Source: Glomus cerebriforme
Taxonomy: Eukaryota; Glomeromycota; Glomeromycetes; Glomerales; Glomeraceae
Reading direction: 5' to 3'
Assembly: GCA_003550305.1 (NCBI GenBank)
Contig: QKYT01000122.1
Location: forward strand, 7,489-71,488
DNA: 64,000 bases
The translations under genes and the position numbers were made by a program. The notes under the pieces were generated by a model, which worked only from the letters and a program-made list of their open reading frames with translations, was not told the origin of the DNA and searched no databases. This document shows, piece after piece, positions 10,919-24,123 of the stretch (the first letter of the stretch is position 1; each line of letters opens with the position of its first letter).

Positions 10919-13571
10919 TTAATCAATGACTATAAGTTTTTGAGTTCCACTTTCTGTAACTATAGTATCATCATCATCAACTAAGATCTCTTCATTTGTT
11001 GCAGGACGTTTGCGAGATGATCCCTCGAAAGTATCAAGTTCAGATTCTTCTAACTTCCTTTTATGTGTAGATGATGTACTATTATCAGAGGATTTCGCAA
11101 CAGGAATCTTGTTTCTAGCAGCAAAAGGTTTGCCATCAACTTGAAACCATGTATTAGGCTTTTCAAATTCTCTATTAAACGTTTCAAAATTTAGTTAACT
11201 CTAAATAATCTTTTTTTAAGGAAAAAAAGTGTAATACCTGTGAGAAATAGCAAAAATAGATGAATTTTGTTCTTCGGTATCATCATCTGGCTTTACTGAA
11301 ACTAATTTACCATCAGTAATTTGAAGTTGCTCAAAAGTAGCATCAAGATTATCATCATATTCAACATCATATATAATCCTGTTAATAAAAAATTTGGATT
11401 AACAATGGGATAGAAAATTATAGCCACCAAATTGAAAGTAGTCTCGAACCTTCCTCCTTCTTCTACTATAACTTCACCAATATCATCTTCATCTCGTCCG
11501 TGGATAACCTTATCGAGAAAATCACGTAAAGTTGCCTTTTTGGTGTTTATCTTCAAAATAATATGTGTGTTATTGCAAATACGACATTCTGGATTTGGTG
11601 GATTCAATGATTCGGAAAGAAAGATTTGTGGTCGTCGGGAACCGTCTAAAAATATCTACAACGCAATAAAACTTTATTTTGAAAGTATTCAATAAAAATA
11701 TAAATATAATCAAGAATATTTTAATATGTACAGTTTTACATTCATTCAGTTTCTCATTAAGAACTTTAAATGATTGCATCACGATCATTCCTGCAATTAT
11801 TGCATTTGTCGTTGCAATAGCTGGAATGATATTACCAGCCATTTCTAGAATTACAGAAAAAAAAATATAGTAATTTAACCCGTAAATAATTATTTTGGCA
11901 TAATTTTATATAACAAGATTATATTTCTGATTACCTTTAACCTTAAATTGTGATTTTACTTCAATACCAAAGATAATTGACCGCAAATTGGACGTTGCCG
12001 TTACAAAGTCCAAAGCATCAGGATCATCCTTATCAAATGAAAGAGAAGCATCTGGATTATTTGTTTTTTGTTTTATTAATTTTTCGCTTAATCGTCGAAC
12101 ACTAAGTATAAATAGGAAGAATAAATAAATAATTATATGTCAAATATACACTATAATAAATTTGGTTTTTAGCAAACCTGTCTAAGAACACAACGAAATT
12201 CTCTGCTAGACTCCAGACTCGTTGGTCTTTTAACGTATTGGAATTTTCTGTGTAATTCAACTGAGAATTACCTTCTGTAACTAGTTTTTCTATGTCTTCA
12301 TATATTAAAGGTACAGGTGGGTTTCTTCTATTTTGCCACATATCTTCCATACTGAGCAGGCGTTTTATGTCATCTGTAAAAACTTTTCTAAAAACTTTCT
12401 GAGGATAGTCAGCTGTTCCCATTGCTTCTCTAATTTGCTTTAACGCTTGCGTTTCTTTCTTAAGGTTTTCTATTTCATTAACTGATGAAACATATAAAAG
12501 ATTATAATGATTGTTATATACACGAAACTTATTTAAAGAATAAATACCATTTTCTTGAGTCATTTCTGCTTCCAACCGTTCATCATCTTCCTCGTCAGGT
12601 AATCCGAATAACTGACTAAAAAAATTTGTTTGTTATATTGATATAATAAAAGAACAAAAAGGAATAAATATTTTATCCCTTGAATTATATAAAACAGACG
12701 AACCTGAAAAGGTAGCTTTTAGCCCATACGATACAATGAATAGGTTGGCTTGGGGTACTTCGAATTGTACATACTGGGTATGTTTTTCTTACTGGTTTAG
12801 GTTGACAATCATAACATTCGGTTTCATCCTAAAAAGAAACTATGAAATTAACGCGTCAATCTATAAATAAAGTTTAATAAATTGCAAACCTTTTTAATGA
12901 CAGTGACTTGACCTAAATATCCTTCCGTACCAGATTCAATCAATGGTACATTAGCAACTAAACACATCATGTTTACGTGACGTCTAGCATCTAAATAAAT
13001 TTTAATGAAATCATTATATATTTATTAAGTAATATAAGTATTTATAAATAATATTATATACCAAGATTATCTAAAGCGTTCATTACAATATCGAAACTTT
13101 TAAACCACTCGACGTTAAAACGAGGGTTTTTGATATTGGCATGATGGGCAATAATATTTATATTAGGATTAAATTTTAACGCGGATTCACGTGCGACCTA
13201 ATTTTTTAACAAAAAAATTAGCGAAAAATCCCAGGAAGGTAAATAAAAATTTGACAATATACTTCTGCTTTAGATTTCCTAATATGTTGCTTTTGAAATA
13301 AAAATTGCCGATTTAAATTTGAAATATCTATTGTATCCAGATCAACCTGTCAAATAAATTATAATTATCTTTCATAGCATACTTCACACATAAATCAAAC
13401 GAGTAAACAATAAAGACAAACCAGTTCGATCTGACGAAAACCAGACATTGCTAAATTCTTTAATAATTCGCAACCGATGCCACCAGCTCCAATCATGAGT
13501 ACGCGGCAGTTACTTATTTTTTGGAAAAGAGACTGTCCTAGAACGGTCTCGGCGTATAAAGTTCGAGTCAT
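10919..13571 (-). CDS. UBA2: SUMO-activating enzyme subunit 2 (Uba2)
   Basis: Catalytic subunit of the heterodimeric SUMO E1, which adenylates SUMO and carries it as a thioester before transfer to Ubc9. The start is the ATG at 13571 ([12 protein letters not shown]). The nucleotide-binding motif [17 protein letters not shown] follows at about residue 22. The catalytic cysteine lies in [18 protein letters not shown] (around 12745-12800). The zinc ligands are split between CYDCQPKP and CRICNNTH, as in the family. The second adenylation half holds [17 protein letters not shown] ubiquitin-fold domain follows (LRDFLDKVI ... [16 protein letters not shown]), then a disordered Lys/Arg-rich tail with KRKLEESE, a likely nuclear signal, ending at 10919. 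There are about ten exons. The gene is head to head with the hydrolase at 13893. Confidence 0.93.
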
Positions 13572-13892
13572 TTTTAATAAGAACTCTTTTAATGATAGAT
13601 AGACGAATGAACGATAATTATGCTCGATATCAAAATGTTGTACGAATTTCTGTTTTTTTGAGGATTTATCATATACTTCTGGGAATAAGCACCACAAAAA
13701 ATTCTATTCAATTTCGGGTTATTTCATCGAGTGATTTTTCCTTTTGTTTTTAACTGTTAAGCTCAAAAAAAATCGATTTATATTTTTGGCTATTTGGATC
13801 TTCGATCATGTGAATATATTTTTGGCGGCACCGGTCTCTTTCACGTGGAAACATCAACACAGAACTCTCTCTTGAACATCATTAAAAATAAT
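13572..13892. promoter_or_regulatory. Shared divergent promoter region of UBA2 and the HSL-like hydrolase
   Basis: About 320 bases between the two ATG codons of oppositely transcribed genes. AT-rich with short T runs; I see no clear TATA box. Shared regulation is inferred from spacing only. Confidence 0.4.
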
Positions 13893-16593
13893 ATGATTGA
13901 TCACCTTTTAGGAAGACCTTCTCCCTCCTGGAAACGGTTTCAAGTATTTTTAGTATCTTTTATCTGGTAATAAATCAAAACTTAATAAACTTAAATTATG
14001 CAACTATCTTTCTTACTTGTTGTCGTCTTTTTAGGTTTTTTTACCTATTCAAAGCAGATAGCCGAGGACCCAAATTTTGTCGAAAATGGAACGAAAAACT
14101 ATGTAAGTTTTTTATTGAACTTGTTGAGTTGTGTCGATATCATTATTTTTAACAGAAGCTCCTATATCTAGCTCGGTTTACTCCTTTTCAAATAATTTCT
14201 GGTACTTTGGCATTCTTATATATGTTAAAGAATGCTGACCGCATGGTAGGACTTGGTGGTAAGTTATAAATATCTTTAATACTATTAATTTTTTATTCCA
14301 ATTAATATATTACTAATAATATTTTTTAAACTTTGATGATTAACAAAGCACCTGAGCCACTTTCTCGACTTGTATGTAACTGTAAAAATTCATTAATTCT
14401 ACACTTCTTTTCTTTTAGATGCTAAAAAAAGCTTTGATTTATACGATAATATATAGTACAGTCGTAATTTTTATCGAGCGACATGGGTTTTAACTGCACT
14501 TGATGCCGGATTTTGGACTGCAATGTCGATTCGTCCTAAATTTCTTAGAGATACAATGTCAATAGTTTTTTCTGTTTACTATTTGATTTTTGCTGATCAG
14601 GCAGACGAAAAAGTAAGAAATGGTTGATGCTAACCTTCTTTTTGTTTGTTATACATAATTCATTAAATTTAATCAATCTGTTCCAGGTTCGAAGAATTCG
14701 AGCTACAATTACTGTCGAGCAATTACGCGTTTCTTGGGAAAAGACTCTTAACCCAATTTTACGTGCTGCAATCAAGTTTTTGCATCCGCATTTGCCTATA
14801 CACCGAAAGAAAGTTCTTATTCCTCGCCCAAAAAATAATCCTCATGGTTCACGACCAGTTGTAGGTTATATTTACTATGCTGGTACACAAAAGTCATTTG
14901 AAATGAGCCGTAAACTTATACTCGATTTTCCAGGAGGTGGTTTTATTACGATGCCCCCTCCCTGCCATGAAGATTATTTATGTCATTGGGCAAAAAGAAC
15001 TCAGGCACCTATTCTAAGTATAGAATATGCGAAAGCACCGGAGTTTCCATACCCTTATGCTTTGGAGGAATGTTTTGATGTATATCAAAGTATTATTGAA
15101 AGCAACGGAGAAGTTATAGGAATGTCTGGATGGACAAATAAAGATGGTAGCAAAAAGAAGCAAATTAAAATTGTAATGGTTGGAGATTCTGCGTAAGTGT
15201 TGTAATATTTTGTTAATAAGTAGCTGATTTTATTTATTAATGATTCTTATTATAATTAACAAACAAGTGGCGGAAATCTTGTAACATCGGTAATGTTCAA
15301 AATACTTGAATCTCCAACGCCTCTTCCACATCCTACTGCTTTAATTCTTATTTATCCCTGTTTGAATTTTGACATTACATGTTGGATGTCACCATCTCAA
15401 CTTTCTGTCATAAGAGCGGAATCCTCTAATTCTATTCATGGAGTATTAGAATCTAAAGATCATTTACGCCATAAAAGTCCTTTGGCAGTGGTACCAGATA
15501 TTAAAAAAAAGAGAAGATGGAGTAGAAACTTTTCTAGATCGAGAGAAGACGAAAAGACAATTGAAGAAAGGGTTAAATATATTTCCGGTCATGAAGTGAC
15601 TAATGATCCCAACTCTCTTCCTGTAATTGGAACAAGATTGGCAATGACTAGTCGCATGAGTTACTTCAATGACAGGATTGTCACTCCTGATATGGTAAAA
15701 CTATTTGTTTAGTGTAAACTTAATTTACTTATTTATGTGAATTGTTCATTTATTATATATTTTTTCACTTTTAGATGCGTGCAATGGTCATTCTTTACCT
15801 TGGTCCTAATAATTGTCCTGATTTTAGTTCAGATTATTTGCTATCTCCTATTGTTGGACCCGATGAACTGTTGGCACAATTTCCAAAAGTTTATCTTATG
15901 TGTGGAGAAAAAGATCCTTTTGTTGATGATACTGTTGTGTTTGCAGGACGTATAAGAGAAGCTAAAAGGAGGAAAAAACAGATGGCTAACGGTAGTAAAT
16001 TTGGTGAAAATTTAAGAATGAGTAGCGTAAACGAAGCCAACAAGTCTGATAATACTGATGATTGGGTAGAAGTAAAAATTCTTCAAGGTATAAGTCACGC
16101 GTTTTTACAAATGTTGGCATTCTTGCCAGAAACTACAGGCGCTATAAGAGCCATTGCAAGATGGTTATCTCAAAGTTTAGAAGATATATCAGAATTGAGA
16201 AGTGAAAGCGAAGTGATTATACAAGATGAAGATGAAGGTCTGATATTTTTGTCTCGACCTTCTACAGTTAACGACATAACCAAAATTCAACAAAATGGAA
16301 TTAAGGGTATTCCTTCTCATGAAATTTCTCATCATAAAAACATTCCTTCGACATCACCAAAATCAAGTATTCATGTTTCACCAGATGTTACTGCGACGGA
16401 CAAAAATTCGCACGAACCATCATCATCTCCAACAGCACTGACTCCGGTACATGAACATGAATGTGTTTTATGGGAACAACAGAATATTCTTGATGAAGAT
16501 CAAATTTTAAAGAGAAGACGAGATACTTTGCTATCTCACCTAAAAGAGGGGACGACAATAACTAGTCAAGAAAATATGAAAACGAAAAAGTAA
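13893..16593 (+). CDS. Hormone-sensitive-lipase-like alpha/beta hydrolase
   Basis: Esterase/lipase of the HSL (alpha/beta hydrolase fold-3) family, presumably cleaving acyl esters of neutral lipids or sterols. The start is the ATG at 13893 (MIDHLLGRPSPSW), followed by several short exons with hydrophobic stretches before 14,620 that may anchor it in a membrane. The oxyanion region reads LDFPGGGFITMPP where animal HSL has HGGGF; SIEYAKAPEFPYPYALEEC follows. The nucleophile motif GDSAGGNL is split by an intron (15194-15268). Aspartate and histidine candidates lie in CGEKDPFVDD (about 15902) and GISHAFLQM (about 16089). An extra basic Ser/Arg-rich insertion (KKKRRWSRNFSRSRED) lies within the catalytic domain, and the last 150 residues are Ser/Pro-rich and probably disordered. 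Substrate is not predictable. Confidence 0.85.
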
Positions 16594-16891
16594 TTTAATT
16601 TATATCATTCACTTATTTCTTAGTTAGATTCGATTAATTATTATTACTATCAGACATTGTGTTTTGTGTTAAATGTGTTAATCTCAAATTTTGATCGAGA
16701 ACTAACCAAATATTTAAATTTTTTTAATGTCCTATCATTATAATCCACAATATGCTAAATAAATGTCAGAGTATTAACCTTTAATTTGTATTATAAGATG
16801 TTTCATATCATGCAATTAAATATCCTAAACTTTTCATCATTGTAAGAAATTATAACATTTTTTAATCGTTTAGTGAATCTTCTTGATGACG
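16594..16891. other. Convergent spacer with 3' UTRs
   Basis: Spacer of 298 bases between the stop codons of the hydrolase and CENP-S genes, with ordinary AT-rich sequence and no further feature. Confidence 0.4.
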
Positions 16892-17681
16892 TTATTCTCT
16901 TTTTGACGATCGCGTAGCACGTTGTTCAATAATGGAATTAGCAAATTCACTAATATGCGTGTTCTATATTCGTCCGTACGAATTTTTAATTATATTTGTA
17001 TTAATAAATTGATAGAAATAAGAACGCTTACCAACTCATCGTTGCGTCGACTGCAAAGCTTTTTATCATGTTAAATAAATAAAAATAAATATGAATTAAT
17101 AACGAAAAAGAAAAAAGTCTATTATTATTTAATTAGTTACCTTTACATCATTTATTGTGATTGTAGATCGATTTGCATGACTAAATAATATAAAATGTTT
17201 AAAATTAAGTTAATAAATTAATAATATAAATTATTCTTAAAAATGACAATACTTTGCAAAATTTTCCAAGTTTGTGGCGAACATTTCTAATAAGTTGATC
17301 ATAAGAATTTCAGTATATAATTATTGAAATATAAATGCGTGAAATAGACTTTACCAGCTTGTTTATATACCAATTCCACTAATGAAGCGATAAATTGATG
17401 AGTAGGAATTACGTTCAACTCGTCAGCTAAGATTCATTTTATGATAAATTATACAATAAATATCATTTTTCATTTATAAAAAAAATATATATAATTTCAT
17501 AGAAGTGAAAGAGATTAGTTATACCTTCTTCGTTACAAATATCATTTACAATTTGCCATATTGTCGCTTTCAAAGACTTTTCAAAATAAACTTAAATATA
17601 CAAATATATAAAAAAAGAGAGAGAGAGAGATAACTCGTTTACCTCACGCTTTTGAAGTTTTCCTTGATTGTTATTACTCAT
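16892..17681 (-). CDS. MHF1: CENP-S / MHF1 histone-fold protein
   Basis: Small histone-fold protein that pairs with CENP-X (MHF2), acting at kinetochores and with the FANCM/Mph1 helicase at stalled forks. It is assembled from seven tiny exons: 17681-17643, 17576-17525, 17426-17355, 17286-17253, 17180-17141, 17058-17032 and 16963-16892. All have GT-AG borders and consistent phases and give 111 residues. Recognisable blocks are LKATIWQIVNDICNEE, THQFIASLVELVYKQAE, FATNLENFAKNHANRST, ITINDVKLCSRRNDEL and SEFANSIIEQRATR, which align along the whole CENP-S fold. No single exon is long enough to look like a gene on its own. Intron 1 holds an AG microsatellite (about 17611-17630). It is head to head with the actin-related gene, 154 bases apart. 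Confidence 0.88.
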
Positions 17682-17835
17682 ATTGTTAATTACAGCTATT
17701 CTTTTGTTTACAAAATAACGATTATCTGTTATCTAAAAATTTTATGCCTGTGAATGAAAATGATTGGCTAGGATGAAATTGGATATCTGACACACTAGTA
17801 CAGTACAGAAAAGTGTACGTTTAATATTCAATAAC

Positions 17836-19721
17836 ATGCATTTCTCTCTGAAGGAAGAATCTTATGTAGTTATTGAAAATGGCTCTTGGAAAATAAAGGC
17901 AGTGATAGGCGTAACTGATACGAACCAGCTCCCTTCTGTAGTAAGTGTTTTTTTTCGAATTTCTTTGAAAACTCGGCAAATTTGTTCAGTGATTTACACG
18001 CGTTTTTAAATGGAATTTATTTGCTTGAGCCAATATTCTCAAGATTCGTCTCCTGAAATGATCAGCTGCATTGCGTGTAAATTTCTTAACAAATTTGCAT
18101 AGATGAATTATAAAAACTTATCATAAACCGAATCGTTTGCAGCTTCTTCAAACCGAAGTCGGAAAAATACCCGAAATGGAAGTAGAAAAGCATGATCCCG
18201 AGATGTTACAGGAAGATACAGGAAATCCTGAACAATTCACATCAGATTCACCAGAAAAAGCGACACCAACCAAGATTGTTAAAGAGCCAAAATATATTTG
18301 TGGTTCACAATTAAAAGAATTTAAGGAACAGTTTAAAGGTAATTTTGTGACTTCTTACCCGATAAAACGTGGAAATATTGAAAATATGGATGAATTGGAA
18401 GCACTATGGTATGTTTAAAGTATTATTATAATTATTTTATTTTGTCTAGTTCTATTAATCTTCATTTGATACATCTATAAACAGGCGACATATTCTCTTA
18501 AAGGAATTTAATATCAAGAGATCACGTAATGAATGTCCGGTAATCGTTACAGTCCCAAGTACTTGGACTAAAGTACAATATGAACAAATTGCACGAATAT
18601 TTTTTGAGACGTTCAATTCTCCTGGACTTTACATAGCTAATCAAGCATTAATGGCTCTATACGGATGTGGCAGCCTTAATGGTTTAGTTGTTGATATCGG
18701 TTACGGGAAAACAGGTACGCTACTGTCATATTCATCATACCTGTTGTTGAGTGTTTTTAATAAGCATTCGAACTTCCATTAGAAATAACCCCGATATTAG
18801 AATGTTCAATTCAACACCACGCGATACAAACCATTCCAATTGGCGGCCAAGATTTTGATGAATATTTTCATTCATTGCTTTTATCAGACCCTCAATTTAT
18901 CGAAGAATATGGTGAGACACCTGATATAGATATTGCAAGAGCTCTTAAAGAATCAGCAGATATTTGTGAAGTTCTGTTAGATGCTGGAAATCTGGAAGAT
19001 AGACCTATAAGGATGGAAGTCGAATACCATGGGAGAAAGGTTTTGTTCAACATTTACTGATGCAAGAATATTTGCGAATGAGTCGTGAGAATTAACTTCT
19101 TTTTTATAATGTTTATTAGTTCACAGTTGGTCCGGAACGCTTTCGTGTCGCAGAACCTATATTTGACCCAATGTTGGTTAATAAAGTAGGAGTCTTGTCA
19201 TTAACAGAAGCGATTTATTTGACCATATCTAGCTGTGAACCAGACAAGCGTAACTTATTATGGGAGAATATTGTGCTTACCGGAGGATCATCCATGATGA
19301 AAGGTTCGCAAAATGTCATTTTTATATCCTTTTCATGGAACATAATTAGTTATTTTATCTTTAAAAAAAAAATTTTTTTTCGAAATAAAAGGCTTAAAAG
19401 AACGTATTAAAACTGATTTGGCGCCATATCTTACATTTTCTGATAATACTGGAGAATATCAGGTAAAAGAAGCAAAATTCTTAAAAATTCCAGAATATTT
19501 TACAAATCTTAAAGATAGACAAGACCTAGCAGGATTTTTGGGTGCTTCTATAACAGCCAAGGTATGATTTTTACTCTATTATTTGACTTTTTATTATTAT
19601 TGTCACTTACATAATACTAATTTGCATTTTTAAGCTTTCATTTCCTGATCCAAAAGGCTTTCTTAACAAGGTTGATTACAATGATCACGGTCCAAGCGTG
19701 GTACACACAAAAAGTTATTAA
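17836..19721 (+). CDS. Actin-related protein, Arp9/Arp7-like
   Basis: Divergent member of the actin fold, probably a nuclear actin-related subunit of a SWI/SNF-class chromatin remodeller; the Arp9 versus Arp7 assignment is inference. It has seven or so exons, starting MHFSLKEESYVVIENGSWK at 17836 and ending KSY at 19721. The first phosphate loop (DNGSG in actin) reads ENGSWKIKAVIG. There is an extra acidic insertion (about 18150-18290) absent from actin. The second loop is preserved as VVDIGYGKT (about 18687), followed by IPIGGQDFDEYFHSLL. The adenosine motif is VLTGGSSMMKG (about 19274). The C-terminal part GFLGASITA matches the end of actin. Polymerisation is unlikely given the changes. The 154-base gap to the CENP-S start suggests a bidirectional promoter. 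Confidence 0.75.
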
Positions 19722-20274
19722 ATTAATTATAGGAATTTTATGCGTATCCCTTCCTTTTAGCAAATTTATTTACATAAAAACTAATAAATAGAGTATTAAT
19801 AGATATTAGTTACTACTATGTATTTATTTATTCTCTTATGTTTTCACTAAATATAAACCTTTGTTTATAACCTAAGTGTCCAAATTTTTTTTTAAAAACT
19901 ACTGTATTCCTGCCAATTGGATTCAAGAAGCCGGCGTGGTCATTCAAGACAAACTTAAAATTTATATACTTAAATTATATTTAATAAAAAATTAATTTAA
20001 TTATATGTATTTTATTATATGTAAATAAGAGAAGGTTTTTCTTAGATAGAGGAAACTGATATATAAATATTATTTGTATCAACTCTGGCTGAAATTATAA
20101 TTTTCGGCCGGAATTAGCGGTTAGAATAAGTATATTGTGTGACGTGATGACATTCAATCAATCGTTTCTAAAATGAAATTTTTTTTTAGATTAAAGGAAA
20201 TCTAAAATAGATATAAAAATTAATTCTTCGTTTTGGTTTATAGTATAAATAGTTATTAAGAATTTATATTTTGA
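19722..20274. other. Intergenic spacer upstream of eIF2B epsilon
   Basis: About 550 bases, AT-rich, with no ORF or RNA feature. It should contain the actin-related gene's terminator and the eIF2B epsilon promoter. Confidence 0.4.
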
Positions 20275-23200
20275 ATGGCGCCAATTAACAAAAGTGCAGG
20301 AAAAAATATTGAAGCTGAAACCGTATTGCAAGCTGTAGTTCTCGCTGACAGCTTTAACGAACGGTTTCGTCCGATAACTCTTGACATGCCGCGAGTATGG
20401 CTTTTTTGTTAATTTTTTTTCGAATATATAAGACGTTGGTCGGTTAATTGGTTAACCACTATTTATTTCTATAGTGTCTATTACCTCTTTGTAACACACC
20501 CTTGATTGAGTATACATTAGAATTTCTTGCTGTTGCTGGTGTACAAGAGGTTTATATTTTTTGTAGAGCACATTCAGAAAAGATTAAGGATTATATAAAG
20601 TGAGTATATTTATATTATTATATTATTAGATAACATTAATCAAATGATAAAAAATTTATAAAATTTATATCAACCCTTTTTATCGAACTATTCGTTAGGA
20701 CATCAAAATGGAATCGATCATATTCTCCATTTAAAATAATTACCATTGTGACACCTGAAGCACGTTCAATTGGAGATGTTTTAAGAGAATTAGACGCGAA
20801 ACAATTGATTAGTTCAGATTTTATTCTTATAAGTGGTGATGTCGTATCAAACATTCATTTAGAAAAAGTTTTAAATGCACATAGGTGAGATAGATTCGTT
20901 TTCCGCAATGTAAGATGTTGGATGTATTAAACATATTTGTTATAATAATGAATTTTTTTTTTTATCATAAAGAGCTCGAAAAAACATTGACAAAAATATA
21001 ATCATGACAATGGTATCTATCATTTCTATGATATCGTATATATTAGATTGAAATAAGCTAATTGTAGTCTTACCTTCTTTATGTCATTGAATTAGGTGGT
21101 AAAAGAAGCTAGTCCTCTTCATAGAACTAGGTAGTTCACTTCACTTGCATATCAAATATTCTCATTTTAATCTAATAAGATATGTTGTTATTATTTGATA
21201 AGACCTTTAGGCGAATCATCAGTCTTCGTTCTTGATGAGAAAACTCATGAGTGTGTTCATTATGAATCTGTGGAGTTATACCCACATAAAAGGAGTATGG
21301 TTATGGATATGGAAGTATTTGAAAAACATTCTAATGTTCAAATACGAAATGATTTCATCGATTGTCAAATTGATATTTGTTCCGTCGAGGTAATAATAAC
21401 AAGCGAGTTAAAATTTCTGAGATAATAAGTTAATTATCAAGTATTTATTCATTATAGGTCCTAGCTTTATTTACTGAAAATTTTGATTACCAAGATATCC
21501 GAAAAGATTTTGTTTATGGTATTTTGACATCAGATCTTTTGGGTAAGACAATATATTGTCATATCGTGAAAGACGCATATGCTGCAAGAGTTCGTGATTT
21601 ACAAACATATGATGCCATTAGGTAATAAATTCATGTGATTCGCAAGAATATTTAAATTTTTAATTAATTGTATTTAAAAAATTTCTAGTAAAGATGTTTT
21701 ATCGCGCTGGACTTATCCTATAGTTCCTGATAGTAATTTACAAGAGGGAGATAGCTATGAGTATATGCGTGGACAAATTTATAAAGAACAAAATGTGTCG
21801 CTATCAAGGTTAATATCGTTTTCTAAATGAATAATTAAACGTCTCTTATTTGATCATTAACTTATTTTAATAATACATTTAGATCTTGCGTTTTAGGTGA
21901 AAAGGTTATAATTGGTTCCGGTACTAAGATTGCGGAAAATGTTAAGATTACTAATTCTGTTATAGGACGAAGAGTTAATATAGGTATCTTACTACTTCTT
22001 TTATAAATTTTTGTTTATAAGAATATTAATAAGTAATTTGACATCTTTCACTTAGGACCAAATGTTAAAATAGATGGTGCATACATTTGGGATGGTGTGA
22101 CTATAAATGCAAATTGTACAATATCGCGATCGATTCTAGCGAATAATGTTGTGTTAAAAGAAAATGTAATTGTCAACAAAGGGTGCTTACTCTCTTATGA
22201 TGTAGTCATTGGACCTAAGATTACTCTGCCTCCATATACAAAATTGACCAAGCACAAACAAAGTTTAGATGATTATGATGTAGAAGTTAAAGAAGACAAA
22301 AAAGAAGATAGTCAGGAAGATTTTTGTAAATAAATTTGAAATCTACTATATAAATAATATGAGATTATTTAATTACTAATACATTTATTAAATTTTAGCT
22401 TATGATATTAAATTAATTGGAGAAAATGGACGAGGACATATATGGAATGATGAGATATCCGATATAGATGACGATGAGGCTAAGAATATTAAAGTCGCAA
22501 CTCTTGGTAGTGATCAACTCTTTTTAAGTGCGATATTTGTTAAATTTAAATTAATGTCATGTTAAATATTTAGCATATGATATATCCAATCTGTCACTTA
22601 CTGATAACGAGTCGACGGCATCTGAAATAAGTGAAGGATCTTCCGATGAGGAAAGTGATTCCGATGAATCAAATACTTTAGAAATTTTCTCAAAGGAAGT
22701 CTCACAAACACTTGAGCGTGCATTCTCGGAAGGTCATACTATAGAAATAGCATCTTTAGAGCTAAATACTCTGCGTATGGCTTCAAATACTACACTTCGC
22801 GATACACAAATTGTAGTAATACCAACTATCTTGAATCAAGTTAATGCTGATAAATTATTGCCTAGCACAAAAGATGTAAGTATCGTTATTCTAGGCTATG
22901 TCGTTTTATATTATTATTATTATTAAATATTATATAACCATTAGGTATTAACTCGTTGGGGACCGCTCATTGGAAAATTAATCCATTCTAAAGAAGATCA
23001 AATTGATGCTTTATTTACATTACAAGTAAAGTCTCTTTCTTTCTTGTTTTATTATTATATAATGCTTAATTGATTCGTATTAATTTTTTTTAAAAGAAAT
23101 ATTGTGCAAAGCACGATACCAATAGCAAAATATTCGCACCTTCACTTCGAACGTTATATGAAATAGACGTAATAGAAGAAGATGCAATTTTAGAATGGTA

Positions 23201-23415
23201 TTATGATGAACGTTCTAAAGGAAGTATCGGAAAACCAGAAATTTATTCTAAATTACATGATATGGTATATTGTGATTCAATCATATTAGTATCGCTATTA
23301 TAAGACTTTATTTTGTATTAACAAGTTCTATTTTTAGATTGCACCTTTTGTTAAATGGCTTGAAGAAGCTGAAGAAGAAAATTCCGAGGAAGATGATGAC
23401 GAATTCGACGAATGA
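20275..23415 (+). CDS. GCD6: Translation initiation factor eIF2B subunit epsilon (Gcd6)
   Basis: Catalytic subunit of the guanine-nucleotide exchange factor that reloads eIF2 with GTP. It has about twelve exons, starting MAPINKSAGKNIEAETVLQA at 20275. A nucleotidyltransferase-like domain opens with VVLADSFNERFRPIT and contains PLCNTPLIEYTLEFLAVAGV and DFILISGDVVSNI. A left-handed beta-helix follows, with hexapeptide repeats (CVLGEKVIIGSGTKIAENVKI, SVIGRRVNIGPNVKI, CTISRSILANNVVLKENVIV; about 21890-22240). After an acidic linker (SEGSSDEESDSDES) comes the C-terminal W2/HEAT domain that contacts eIF2, with SKEVSQTLERAF, LTRWGPLIGKLI and ILEWYYDER, finishing in an acidic tail (EEENSEEDDDEFDE). 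Domain order and length agree with the family. Confidence 0.93.
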
Positions 23416-24123
23416 GATAATATTTAGTATATATTTATATAATATTATATAATATTTAATTATAAATTTAAATTTACGATAATTTTTATACTATTTAAAA
23501 TAAAAATAAATAATCTTTTAATTTTACAAACCTTAAATCGTAGGGTCAAACCTGAAACATGTACATAACCAATATAGCCTTTACGTGATATCAAATCGAA
23601 AATAATTATGCAATTATGGATTTTTGGATCAGTGTATGCCTATCATGATATGTTTCATCAATTTGAAATTTGTATAAACGAAAATTTTAGCCTTAAGATT
23701 TAATGCATTCAAGCTTTACGATTTTACACAGTAGAGCAATTAAACATCCATTTGATCAGAATATGATATATTCCAGGATTTCTGAACTATCCGATAATTT
23801 TTTGATTTACTTGAATTCATTGCGCATTTTAGGTGTGATATTTATAAGGACACAGAGTTCATATAACATTTTTTTTTGTCTGATTCTTGCCTATTCGTAA
23901 AGACGAAAAAGATCCCAGTTTCCATCTGCTATTCGTATATGTTATAAAAAAAATTGCCAGAACTTTCGGTTATTATCCATAAAATAACTTAGTCGGTTCC
24001 ATTAAAATTTACTGCAGTTGAGTTGTACTCATCGAATTTTCAATTTGAAAAAAAAGTGAGCGAAATATTATATTCACATGAAGATTCTTGCCAATATTTT
24101 TTCGTTTAAATCGGGAAAATATA
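23416..24123. other. Intergenic spacer
   Basis: AT-rich, with only short random ORFs. No gene or RNA is supported. Confidence 0.35.
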
